DNA of 35,092 nt from Actinoplanes oryzae (GTDB lineage Bacteria; Actinomycetota; Actinomycetes; Mycobacteriales; Micromonosporaceae). Of this stretch, positions 24,829 to 32,625 are shown piece by piece. Position numbers and translations under genes: made by a program. Each line of letters starts with the position of its first letter. The first letter of the stretch is position 1. The stretch spans positions 1 to 35,092 of the forward strand of contig NZ_JAUQWH010000091.1 in NCBI RefSeq assembly GCF_030757795.1, in the 5' to 3' direction. The notes below the pieces were generated by a model. It saw only the letters and a list, made by a program, of their open reading frames with translations, made no database searches and had not been told where the DNA came from.

Positions 24829-26289
24829 TCATGCCCCGTCCAGCCGCCGCCGGACGGCCGCCAGCAGATCCTCCGCGGTGAAGGGCTTCTCGAGCAGGGC
24901 GATGCCCGGGTCGAGAGTGCCCTGCGAGGCGAGCACCGGCTGCGCGTACCCGGACATGAAGAGCACCCGCGTGTCCGGCCGCGCGTCCACCAGCCGCTCC
25001 GCCAGCTCGTTGCCCAGCATGCCCGGCATCACGACGTCGCTGACCAGCAGGTCGATCGAGCCCTCGTGCCGCGCGGCCAGCTCCAGCGCCTTCGGGCCGC
25101 CGTCAGCGGCCAGGACGTGATAACCCGCGCCCGACAGGATCCGGCCGGCGACGTCCCGCAGGGCCGTCTCGTCGTCCACGACGAGCAGCGTCTCCCCGTT
25201 CCCGGCGAGCCCGGACGGCGAACCCGGGACAGCCGCGGGCGACGACGCGGACGCCGACGAGTCCGCGGTCGGGAACAGGACGGTCACCGTGGTGCCCACC
25301 CCCGGCTCGGAGGCGATGCTCACTCCCCCGCCGGCCTGCGTGACCATGCCGTGCACCGAGGCCAGCCCCAGCCCGGTCGCCTCGTGGTTCGGCCGGGTCG
25401 TGAAGAACGGCTCGAACGCGCGCTCGATGACGTCGGGAGTCATGCCGCGCCCGGAGTCGCACACCCGCAGCCGTACGTACTCCCCGGGCGCCAGCTCCGG
25501 ATGCTCGTCCGGTGCCAGGTGCGCCACCGCGGTGTCGATCACCAGGTTGCCGCCGGACGGCATCGCGTCGCGCGCGTTGGCGGTCAGGTTGACGAGGAGC
25601 TGTTCGAGCTGGCCGGGGTCGCAGCTGACCGACGGCAGGTTCGTGGCGGGCCGGACGATCAGCCGGACGTCGTCGCCGGCCGTGGCCCGCAGCTCCTCGG
25701 AGGCGGCCGCCACGGCCTCGTTGACGTCGAGCACCTGCGGCCGGGAGACATCCCGCCGCGCGAACTTGAGCAGCCGGTGCGTCAGCGCGGTCCCCCGCTC
25801 GCCCGCCTGCACGACCTGTTTGGCGTCGGCGGCGATGATCGACGCGTCGGGCTGCGGCGACTGCGCCTCCTCGATGACGAAGCCCGCATAGTTGACGATC
25901 ACGCCGAGCAGGTTGTTGAAGTCGTGCGCCACACCGCCGGCGAGCTGGCCGAGGGCCTCGAGCCGGCGCTGCCGCTGGGCGTGGACCTCGGCGCGGAGCG
26001 CGACCCGCTCGCTCACGTCCCGGATGACCATCACGGCGTGGTCACCGACCGCGGCGAAGGACACCTCCGCGGGGAACTCCGAGCCGTCGCGCCGTTTCCC
26101 GCGCGTGGTGGAGCGCCCCGAGAGCACCATCTCGTCGACCGACCGCCCGAGCAGGTCGCTCCGGGCCCGGCCGAAGACCTCCAGCGCCCGGTCGCTGGCC
26201 AGCACGATCCGCCGGTCCTGGCCGAGCACCAGGACCGCATCCGGAACGGCCGCCAGCAGCCCACCGGTCAGCGCGTCGGACCACTCCAC
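24829..26289 (-). CDS. Hybrid PAS / histidine kinase / receiver protein
   Basis: 486 residues from GTG 26287-26289, with GGGGGTGAG upstream. No membrane segment, so a cytoplasmic sensor. Parts: PAS (about 10-100, ending VMVIRDVSERV), HisKA with LAGGVAHDFNNLLGV (H122 is the phosphorylation site), HATPase with NLTANARDAM (N box, 234-243), DSGRGM (G1, 278-283), FEPFFTT (F box) and TGLGLA (G2), then a C-terminal receiver with VVDDE (370-374), D418 in VSDVVMPG and K468 in EKPF. The Ser/Ala/Pro linker (341-363) separates kinase and receiver. No response regulator gene is adjacent, so the output partner is unknown. Not operonic with nadD (98-bp gap) as far as can be seen. Confidence 0.92.
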   Translation of the reverse strand: MEWSDALTGGLLAAVPDAVLVLGQDRRIVLASDRALEVFGRARSDLLGRSVDEMVLSGRSTTRGKRRDGSEFPAEVSFAAVGDHAVMVIRDVSERVALRAEVHAQRQRRLEALGQLAGGVAHDFNNLLGVIVNYAGFVIEEAQSPQPDASIIAADAKQVVQAGERGTALTHRLLKFARRDVSRPQVLDVNEAVAAASEELRATAGDDVRLIVRPATNLPSVSCDPGQLEQLLVNLTANARDAMPSGGNLVIDTAVAHLAPDEHPELAPGEYVRLRVCDSGRGMTPDVIERAFEPFFTTRPNHEATGLGLASVHGMVTQAGGGVSIASEPGVGTTVTVLFPTADSSASASSPAAVPGSPSGLAGNGETLLVVDDETALRDVAGRILSGAGYHVLAADGGPKALELAARHEGSIDLLVSDVVMPGMLGNELAERLVDARPDTRVLFMSGYAQPVLASQGTLDPGIALLEKPFTAEDLLAAVRRRLDGA

Positions 26290-26348
26290 CGCTCACCCCC
26301 GTCAGAACGAGGCTAACCGGTCCTCCGACACAAAACGCCCAGAATGGT

Positions 26349-28847
26349 TCAACCTCGGGCCAGCAGCGCCCGTCGCACGTCGTCGTCGCCGTCGACCACG
26401 ACCCGGCGCAGGATCGAGGAGGTCTTGTCGGAGGCCAGCAGCTCGGCCGCCAGCTCCCGGGTGCTCTCGGCCACCACCACCGACGGGTACGCCATCGTGG
26501 CGATCCGCTCCCCGCTCATCCCGCCCCGCCGCTCCAGCATGCCGGGCATCTCGGCGAAGTAGCGCGGCGCGTACGGGGCCACGAGCGAAAGGTGCTCGGG
26601 CTGCCAGAAGCCCTGCGCCGTCGCCTCGAGGATGCGGTTGGACGCCTCCGGGTCGTTGATGACGAAGTCCCAGGCCCGCGCCTTGGCCTCCGCCGTCGGG
26701 ATTGCCGCGCGGCACCGGGCGGCCGCCTGCTCGCCGAACGGGCTGCGGTCCGCCTCGTACTGCGCGTCGATGTCCTCGGGGCCGGCCGCGCCCAGGATCG
26801 CCAGCCGGTAGACGATGAGCCAGCGCAGGTCGGTGTCGATCTCCAGGCCCTCGGGGACGTTCTCGCCGTTCAGCCAGCCCCGCAGCCGTACCGTGTCGGT
26901 CGTCGTGCCGATGAGGCCGCGCACCGCCGCCAGCCGGATCGAGCCGCCGGGGTCGGCCACCGCGATCAGCCGGTCGCACGCCTGCGCGAGCATTTCGAGC
27001 GCGGCGGGCCGGGTCTCCGGCGTCGGATAGCGGTCGACCAGGCTGCGCGTCATCCGCAGCACGTCCTCGACGATGACGACCTCGCGCTCGACCGGCAGCG
27101 CGGCGAGCACCAGCGTGACGAGCTCGGCGACCGGGCGCTCGGCGTCGATGACCGCGTCCAGCATCGAGCTCCACAGCACGGCGCGGGCCAGCGAGTCGTC
27201 GAGCAGCGGCAGCAGCTGCGGCACGGCCTCCGCGGACGCCGGGTCCAGCCGGACCTTGGCGTAGGTCAGATCGCCGTCGTTGACCAGCAGGAGGTCCGCC
27301 GCCGGCTCCCCGGCCAGCTCGGAGATCACGGTACGCCCCCCGTCCACATCCACCTCGACACGGCGCCGCAGCGTGACGGTCCCGTCCGTACCTCTGTCGT
27401 AGAGGCCGATGCCGAGCCGGTGCGGCCGCAGCGTCGGATAGGCGTCCGGTGCGGCCTGGACGAGGGCCACGTCGGCGTACGTTCCGTCGTCCGCGCGCGA
27501 CACCTCGGCGCGCAGCGTGTTGACCTGGGCACTGCGCAGCCACACGTCCGCCCAGGCCCCGAGGTCGCGCCCGCTGGCCCGGGACACGGCAGCGAGCAGG
27601 TCGGCGAGGGTCGCGTTCCCGTACGCGTGCGCCGTGAAGTGCTCGTTCAGCCCGGCCAGGAACGCCTTGTCCCCCACGTACGCGACGAGCTGGCGCAGGA
27701 CGGCGGCCCCCTTCGCGTACGAGATGCCGTCGAAGTTGAGCAGTGCCAGGTCGGTGTCGTCGACCTCCTCCGGGGCGACCGGATGCGTGGACGGCCGCTG
27801 GTCGGCGCGCAGCCCCCAGGCCTTGCGGTTCATGGCGAAGGTCGTCCACGTGCCGGTGTACTTCGTCGCCTCGGCGGTGATGCGCGTGCCCAGGTACTCG
27901 GCGAACGACTCGTTGAGCCACAGGTCGTCCCACCAGGCCATGGTGACCAGGTCGCCGAACCACTGGTGGGCCATCTCGTGGGCGATGACCATGGCCCGGC
28001 CCTCGAGCTCGCTCTCCGTGACCGCCGACCGGTAGATGAACTCGTCGCGGAAGACCACGATGCCCGGGTTCTCCATCGCGCCGAAGTTGAACTCCGACAC
28101 GAACGCCTGGCCGTAGTGGCCGAACGGATAGCGGGTGTCGAAGATCTCGTGGTAGCGGTCGAGGCACTGCTTGGTGACCGTGAAGATGTCCTCGGCCTGC
28201 GCGTCCAGGTGCTCGGCGAGCGCCTGCCGGGCGTAGAGCGCCAGCGGGATGCCGTCGTGCTCGTCGGTGCACACGTGATAGGGCCCGGCGATCAACGACA
28301 CGAAGTACGTCGCCAGCGGCTTGGTGGTCCCGAAGGTCCACTTCCCGGCGACCGGCTCGCCGTCGCGCTCGCCGTTGGCGGCCACGATCCAGTCGTCCGG
28401 CGCGGTGACCGACAGCGTCACGGGCGCCTTGAGGTCGGGCTGGTCGAAGCACGGGAAGATGCGGCGGGCGCCGTCGAGGAACATGTGCGCGTAGAGGTAC
28501 GTACGCCCGTCCGCCGGGTCGACCGAGCGGTGCAGGCCCTCACCGGTGTTCGAGTAGCGCATCTCGCCCTCGACCACCAGCTCGTTCGTCGCGGCGAGGC
28601 CGGTCAGCGCGAGCCGTTCGCCGGCCAGGGCCGAGGGGTCGACGGGCGTCCCGTTGAGCGTGGCCGACAGCAGGCGCTCCGGCTCCAGCTCGACGAAGGT
28701 GGTGGCGCCCTCGGAGGCGTCGAAGGTGAGCACCGTGCGGGAGCGGAAGGTGTCGCCCCCGCCGGTGAGGTCCAGATCGACGGCGTACCCGGTGACAGTG
28801 ACAGTGGCGGCTCGGGCGGTCGCCTCGGCGCGGGTCAGGCTCGGCAT
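26349..28847 (-). CDS. pepN: Aminopeptidase N (M1 family zinc metallopeptidase)
   Basis: 832 residues from the ATG at 28845-28847. It removes N-terminal residues from peptides, probably in the cytoplasm since no signal peptide is present. GAMEN (256-260) is the exopeptidase substrate motif. HEMAHQWFGDL (290-300) and NESFAEY (from 312, E313 the third zinc ligand) form the HExxH-18-E zinc site. The catalytic tyrosine lies in GISYAKGAAVLR (near 376). The C-terminal ERAP1-like helical domain completes the protein. Two further in-frame ATGs at 28856 and 28859 are possible starts, but MPSLTRAEATARAA aligns with the start I recall for mycobacterial PepN. The stop is about 60 bp from the hybrid kinase gene. 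Confidence 0.96.
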   Translation of the reverse strand: MPSLTRAEATARAATVTVTGYAVDLDLTGGGDTFRSRTVLTFDASEGATTFVELEPERLLSATLNGTPVDPSALAGERLALTGLAATNELVVEGEMRYSNTGEGLHRSVDPADGRTYLYAHMFLDGARRIFPCFDQPDLKAPVTLSVTAPDDWIVAANGERDGEPVAGKWTFGTTKPLATYFVSLIAGPYHVCTDEHDGIPLALYARQALAEHLDAQAEDIFTVTKQCLDRYHEIFDTRYPFGHYGQAFVSEFNFGAMENPGIVVFRDEFIYRSAVTESELEGRAMVIAHEMAHQWFGDLVTMAWWDDLWLNESFAEYLGTRITAEATKYTGTWTTFAMNRKAWGLRADQRPSTHPVAPEEVDDTDLALLNFDGISYAKGAAVLRQLVAYVGDKAFLAGLNEHFTAHAYGNATLADLLAAVSRASGRDLGAWADVWLRSAQVNTLRAEVSRADDGTYADVALVQAAPDAYPTLRPHRLGIGLYDRGTDGTVTLRRRVEVDVDGGRTVISELAGEPAADLLLVNDGDLTYAKVRLDPASAEAVPQLLPLLDDSLARAVLWSSMLDAVIDAERPVAELVTLVLAALPVEREVVIVEDVLRMTRSLVDRYPTPETRPAALEMLAQACDRLIAVADPGGSIRLAAVRGLIGTTTDTVRLRGWLNGENVPEGLEIDTDLRWLIVYRLAILGAAGPEDIDAQYEADRSPFGEQAAARCRAAIPTAEAKARAWDFVINDPEASNRILEATAQGFWQPEHLSLVAPYAPRYFAEMPGMLERRGGMSGERIATMAYPSVVVAESTRELAAELLASDKTSSILRRVVVDGDDDVRRALLARG

Positions 28848-28911
28848 GCCGCCCATCATGCCGGGCGCGCCGGGCGCCGCCGCGACGCGACGCCCGCGTG
28901 GCGAGAAAGTC

Positions 28912-29358
28912 TCAGCCGGACGTCACTACCAGTGACTTCTCGAAGCAGACACTGTACGGATTGCCGACATATTCCCCGTACGCGGGAATGGTCTCGTAAC
29001 CCGCCGATCGATAGAGCGCGAGCGCCGCCGGCAGATACGTGCCCGTCTCCAGGCGCAGCACCGGCCGCCCGTCGGCCAGCGCCTCCTCCTCCAGGGCGAC
29101 GATCAGCTGCCGGCCGTAGCCGCGGTTACGGTAGGCCGGCCGGACATACATCCTCGTCAGCTCGGCGACCCGCGTCCCGAGCGGCCGCCACCCGGCACAC
29201 GCCATGACCCGCCAGTCCTTGACACCCACCAGGTACGAGGTGTCGTCGTGCAGCGAGTACGCCGCGAACTCCCGGCCGGCCTCCCGCAGCTCCCGCTGCT
29301 GGGCGGTGAGCAGAGCAGCCAGCTCGGCATCGTCGGCGGGCCGGGACTCGATCAGCAT
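28912..29358 (-). CDS. GNAT family N-acetyltransferase
   Basis: 148 residues. The acetyl-CoA-binding motif A is ELTRMYVRPAYRNRGYGRQL, containing the R/Q-x-x-G-x-G/A pattern (RNRGYG). The following ALEEEALADG helix and LETGTYLPAALALYRSAGY match motif B, with EYVGNPYSVCFEKSL at the C-terminus. These enzymes acetylate amino groups on small molecules or proteins; the substrate is unknown. The ATG at 29356-29358 is preceded by TAGAGT seven bases away and no ribosome binding site. It lies between obgE and pepN on the same strand. Confidence 0.9.
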   Translation of the reverse strand: MLIESRPADDAELAALLTAQQRELREAGREFAAYSLHDDTSYLVGVKDWRVMACAGWRPLGTRVAELTRMYVRPAYRNRGYGRQLIVALEEEALADGRPVLRLETGTYLPAALALYRSAGYETIPAYGEYVGNPYSVCFEKSLVVTSG

Positions 29359-29365
29359 GTCCGTG

Positions 29366-29371
29366 ACTCTA
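29366..29371 (-). promoter_or_regulatory. -10 box TAGAGT for the GNAT gene, predicted leaderless start
   Basis: On the minus strand TAGAGT is followed by seven bases (CACGGAC) and then the ATG. It lies within the 60-bp gap after obgE. Confidence 0.5.
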
Positions 29372-29418
29372 AGTGGCGTCCATTTCCGGCGGGTTGCCGG
29401 AATCCCAACGGGAGCCCA

Positions 29419-30915
29419 TCACTCCTCGTCGTCCTCGTCGTCCTCGACCAGCACCGGCTTGCTCGCCATGGACAGCGTGGTGACCGTGCCGTCGTCGCTC
29501 ATGTGCAGCAGCTCGTCGTCGGAGCGGACCCGGCGGGCCTTGCGGGCGGCGAGACGCTGCGCCGCGGTCGCCCGGCCGGCCGGCTCCTCGAGCCGGATGT
29601 CCGTGCCGCGCGGGCCGGACACGTAGGCCCCGGCGTCGGGCTGCCAGTCGAACTCGTGGGTGCCGATGCGCACCGGGTCGCCGGGCTGGGCGCCCTTCTT
29701 GGCCAGCATCGCCTCGACGCCGAGCCGCTCGAGCCGGTCCGCGAGATAGCCGACGGCCTCGTCGTTGTCGAAGTTCGTCTGCTTGATCCAGCGCTCGACC
29801 TGGACGCCCCGGACGACCCAGACGCCCTCGTCGTCCCGCTCCATGGTGAAGCCCTTCTCGTCGACCGCGCGCGGGCGCACGATCGTCCGGCTGGGCTCGG
29901 CGGGCGGCGCGGCCAGCCGGTTGGCGGCCACGGCCTCGGCCAGCGCGTACGTCAGCTCCTTGAGCCCCTCGCGGGTGACCGCACTCACCTCGAACACCCG
30001 GAAGCCGCGGGCCTCCAGATCCGGCCGGACCATCTCGGCCAGGTCCCGCCCGTCCGGCACGTCGATCTTGTTGAGCGCGACCATCCGGGGCCGGTCCTCC
30101 AGCCCCCCGTACGCGGCGAGCTCCGCCTCGATCGCCTCCAGGTCGGCGATCGGGTCGCGCTCGATCTCCAGCGCCGCCGAGTCCAGGACATGCAGCAGTA
30201 CGGACGTCCGCTCGATGTGCCGCAGGAACTCCAGCCCCAGCCCCTTGCCGGTGGCCGCGCCCGGGATCAGGCCGGGCACGTCGGCGACGGTGAACGTGTG
30301 CTCGCCCGCTTGGACCACGCCGAGGTTCGGCACCAGCGTGGTGAACGGGTAGTCCGCGATCTTCGGCTTCGCCGCGGAGATCACCGAGATCAGCGAGGAC
30401 TTGCCGGCCGACGGGAAGCCGACCAGGCCGACGTCGGCGACGCTCTTCAGCTCCAGCACGACGTCCATCGCGTCGCCCGGCTCGCCCAGCTCCGCGAATC
30501 CGGGCACCTTGCGCCGGGTGTTGGCCAGCGACGCGTTGCCGCGCCCGCCCCGGCCCCCGCGGGCCACCTCGAACGTGGCGCCCTCGCCGATCAGGTCGGC
30601 CAGCACCTCGCCCTCGGGCGTCAGCACGACCGTGCCGTCCGGCACCTTGAGCACCAGGTCCTGGCCGTTGGCGCCGTCCCGGTTGGCGCCCGCGCCGCCG
30701 CCGCCGTTGGTCGCCTTGATGTGCGGGCGGAAGTGGAAGTCGAGCAGCGTGTGCTGCTGCGGGTCGACGACCAGGGTGATCCCGCCGCCGTGCCCGCCGT
30801 TACCCCCGTCGGGGCCGCCCAGCGGCTTGAATTTCTCCCGGCGCACGGACACGCAGCCATGGCCGCCGTCACCCGCCTGCAGGTGCAGCACAACCCGGTC
30901 GACGAACGTAGCCAC
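29419..30915 (-). CDS. obgE: GTPase ObgE/CgtA, large-subunit assembly factor
   Basis: 498 residues from GTG 30913-30915, ribosome binding site GGGGAG. Obg proteins bind the large ribosomal subunit and ppGpp and link assembly to growth. The Gly-rich Obg fold covers 1-158 (DGGNGGHGGG, GGGGAGANRDGANGQ, ARGGRGGRGN). The G domain has GFPSAGKSS (166-174), DVPG (212-215) and NKID (282-285). An OCT domain (about 345-420, with GFTMERDDEGVWVVRG and VERWIKQTNFDNDEAVGYL) is typical of actinobacteria and Firmicutes. The C-terminal tail adds about 75 residues and ends very acidic (EDDEDDEE). A strong terminator lies between it and rpmA, so it may be only partly co-transcribed with rplU-rpmA. Confidence 0.97.
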   Translation of the reverse strand: MATFVDRVVLHLQAGDGGHGCVSVRREKFKPLGGPDGGNGGHGGGITLVVDPQQHTLLDFHFRPHIKATNGGGGAGANRDGANGQDLVLKVPDGTVVLTPEGEVLADLIGEGATFEVARGGRGGRGNASLANTRRKVPGFAELGEPGDAMDVVLELKSVADVGLVGFPSAGKSSLISVISAAKPKIADYPFTTLVPNLGVVQAGEHTFTVADVPGLIPGAATGKGLGLEFLRHIERTSVLLHVLDSAALEIERDPIADLEAIEAELAAYGGLEDRPRMVALNKIDVPDGRDLAEMVRPDLEARGFRVFEVSAVTREGLKELTYALAEAVAANRLAAPPAEPSRTIVRPRAVDEKGFTMERDDEGVWVVRGVQVERWIKQTNFDNDEAVGYLADRLERLGVEAMLAKKGAQPGDPVRIGTHEFDWQPDAGAYVSGPRGTDIRLEEPAGRATAAQRLAARKARRVRSDDELLHMSDDGTVTTLSMASKPVLVEDDEDDEE

Positions 30916-30996
30916 CTGAAGAACTCCCCATCATGATCTGCGCGGCGCATTCTCAGAGGGGCCACGCTCCCCCGGGGGGACAACACCATTGTCCCG

Positions 30997-31045
30997 GAAA
31001 AAATGCCAGCGGGCCGCGAACCCCTTCAGGGTCCACGGCCCGCTG
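30997..31045 (-). terminator. Intrinsic terminator after rplU-rpmA
   Basis: CAGCGGGCC (31007-31015) pairs perfectly with GGCCCGCTG (31037-31045), with inner ACCC/GGGT pairing possible. Read on the minus strand the stem is followed directly by CATTTTTTCC, the clearest U-run of the window. It lies about 30 bp after the rpmA stop and 80 bp before the obgE start. Confidence 0.85.
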
Positions 31046-31077
31046 AGACGCTGCGCGTGCGGCGCCGGGCGTCGGCC

Positions 31078-31344
31078 TTACTCGGCCGCAGCCCCGACCG
31101 GCACGATGCTGACGGTCTTGCGACCGCGCGTGTGGCCGAAGAGCACGTTGCCCGCGGCGAGCGCGAACAGCGTGTCGTCGCTGCCCCGGCCGACCAGGTC
31201 GCCCGGGTGGAACTTCGTGCCGCGCTGCCGGATGATGATCTCGCCGGCCTTGACCAGCTGGCCACCGAACCGCTTCACCCCGAGCCGCTGGGCGGCGGAG
31301 TCACGGCCGTTACGCGAGCTGGAAGCACCCTTTTTGTGAGCCAT
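31078..31344 (-). CDS. rpmA: 50S ribosomal protein L27
   Basis: 88 residues, normal length. L27 reaches toward the peptidyl-transferase centre with its N-terminus. MAHKKGASSSRNGRDSAAQR and QRGTKFHPGDLVGRGSDDTLF are diagnostic. No Firmicutes-type N-terminal extension is present, so no processing is expected. AGGGGCGAA lies upstream as ribosome binding site. Only 12 bp separate it from rplU, so the two form one operon. Confidence 0.98.
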   Translation of the reverse strand: MAHKKGASSSRNGRDSAAQRLGVKRFGGQLVKAGEIIIRQRGTKFHPGDLVGRGSDDTLFALAAGNVLFGHTRGRKTVSIVPVGAAAE

Positions 31345-31356
31345 GGCGGTTCGCCC

Positions 31357-31671
31357 CTACTTCCCGCTGGAGATGCCGGTCACCTTGACGCGGGTCAGCG
31401 GCTGGCGGTGCCCCTGGCGCTTGTGGTATCCGGTCTTGTTCTTGAACTTGTGGATCCGGATCTTCGGACCCTTGGTGTGCTCGGCGATCTCGCCGGACAC
31501 CACAACGTTGGCAAGCTTGGCCGCGTCGGTCACCAGGTTGTCACCGTCGACGAGGAGGACCGCGGCGAGGCTCAGCGAGTCGCCGGGCACACCCGCGAGC
31601 TTCTCGACCTCGATCACGTCGCCCTCGGCAACCTTGTACTGCTTGCCGCCGGTCTTGACGATCGCGTACAT
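31357..31671 (-). CDS. rplU: 50S ribosomal protein L21
   Basis: 104 residues. L21 binds 23S rRNA and contacts L20. MYAIVKTGGKQYKVAEGD and the C-terminal KNKTGYHKRQGHRQPLTRVKV are diagnostic. AGGGAG is the ribosome binding site. It is the first gene of the rplU-rpmA operon, with a promoter about 130 bp upstream and a leader hairpin (separate entries). Confidence 0.98.
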   Translation of the reverse strand: MYAIVKTGGKQYKVAEGDVIEVEKLAGVPGDSLSLAAVLLVDGDNLVTDAAKLANVVVSGEIAEHTKGPKIRIHKFKNKTGYHKRQGHRQPLTRVKVTGISSGK

Positions 31672-31696
31672 GAGACGCGGACTCCCTGAGACTTAC

Positions 31697-31712
31697 GCAG
31701 CGATGCCGCTGC
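31697..31712 (-). promoter_or_regulatory. Leader hairpin before rplU
   Basis: On the transcript GCAGCG and CGCTGC form a perfect 6-bp stem with a four-base loop, about 26 bases before the rplU start codon. It may affect translation or bind a ribosomal protein. This is structure seen by eye, with no known family match claimed. Confidence 0.4.
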
Positions 31713-31807
31713 TTGGCGGATGGAACGGGTCCCGGCGGGCTCATGGCGAAATCTCGCACAGAACCGGCTGCCTGGGACCGACGGCGCCTGAAAAAGCACC
31801 GCTGGAC

Positions 31808-31837
31808 AGCTTACTTCATGACCGGGCCCGCACCCAA
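31808..31837 (-). promoter_or_regulatory. rplU-rpmA promoter
   Basis: On the minus strand TTGGGT (31837-31832), 18-base spacer, TAAGCT (31813-31808). A start near 31800 gives a leader of about 130 bases. The -35 type (TTGGGx) and the leader length resemble the rpsT promoter in this window. Confidence 0.6.
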
Positions 31838-31904
31838 ACCAGGGACAGCCCCGCCCGCGGCCGGACGAGAGCGCCCGGCCGACCTGGTCAAGGATACCCG
31901 ACGC

Positions 31905-32459
31905 TCAATCCGTGCCACACGCCTCGGCCAGGTCGTCCTGCAGGGCCGCCAGCTTGTCGGCGTCGAGCTTGCGGACGTCGCCCTTGAGCGCCGCGACCTG
32001 CTTGCCCATCCCGGACAGCACCTTCTTGAGCTGCGGGTCGCCGGCCAGCGAGGCCATGTCGACCAGCGCGTCCGAGTAGTTCTGCACGTCGCGGCTGGTC
32101 TTCTCCTTGGCCTGCGCGGCCGAGGCGGCGTCCTTGGCGGACTCGGCGTCGATCAGCAGCTGGAGGTCGGCCACGAAAGTCTTGCCCGCCTCCGTGCCGA
32201 CCCGGGCCGCCTGGTCGCAGATCGCCTTCGAGTCGTCGGCGAGAGCCTTGTCACCACTGCCGGCGGCCGTCCCGGCGGAGGACCCGGCGGCCGCGGGGGA
32301 CGTGGCGGCGGCAGCCGGCGCTCCGGCGGCGGGCGAGACGCCTGCCCCCGGGGAGACGCCGGCGCCGGGCGCGGACGCCGACGGGGACGAATCGGCGCCG
32401 GAACAGGCGCTCAGCAGGACGGCACTGGTCAGGGCGGCAGCGCACAACAGACGTCGCAT
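31905..32459 (-). CDS. Secreted lipoprotein of unknown function
   Basis: 184 residues from the ATG at 32457-32459 with GAGGAGA directly upstream. The signal peptide MRRLLCAAALTSAVLLSAC ends in the lipobox LSAC (C19). Residues 20-84 are a Ser/Ala/Pro/Gly linker with GAGVSPGAGVSPAAG repeats. The rest (about 85-184) is predicted helical and charged (AICDQAARVGTEAG, KTFVADLQLLIDAESAKDAA, LKKVLSGMGKQVAALKGDV) and ends AEACGTD, with two cysteines (in AICDQ and EACGT) that could form a disulfide. No domain is recognised. An upstream GTG/ATG extension to 32504 is rejected for lack of a signal peptide at that start. Confidence 0.78.
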   Translation of the reverse strand: MRRLLCAAALTSAVLLSACSGADSSPSASAPGAGVSPGAGVSPAAGAPAAAATSPAAAGSSAGTAAGSGDKALADDSKAICDQAARVGTEAGKTFVADLQLLIDAESAKDAASAAQAKEKTSRDVQNYSDALVDMASLAGDPQLKKVLSGMGKQVAALKGDVRKLDADKLAALQDDLAEACGTD

Positions 32460-32560
32460 GACGGTCTCCTCGCGGATCGGGGGTCCCACGGCCCGGTGCG
32501 GCATGGGGGATGCACCGGGGAGGGGTGTCGCGAGGATAGCGGAGATCGATCACGCAAGAT

Positions 32561-32607
32561 GGCCCGGGCGGCCCCAGCAGGGAGAACCTGCCGGAACCGC
32601 CCGGGCC
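32561..32607 (-). terminator. Probable rne terminator
   Basis: GGCCCGGGCGG (32561-32571) pairs perfectly over 11 bp with CCGCCCGGGCC (32597-32607). It lies about 20 bp after the rne stop. There is no clear U-run on the minus strand, as in many high-GC actinobacterial terminators. Confidence 0.7.
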
Positions 32608-32625
32608 GTCGAGACTCGCGCCTAC

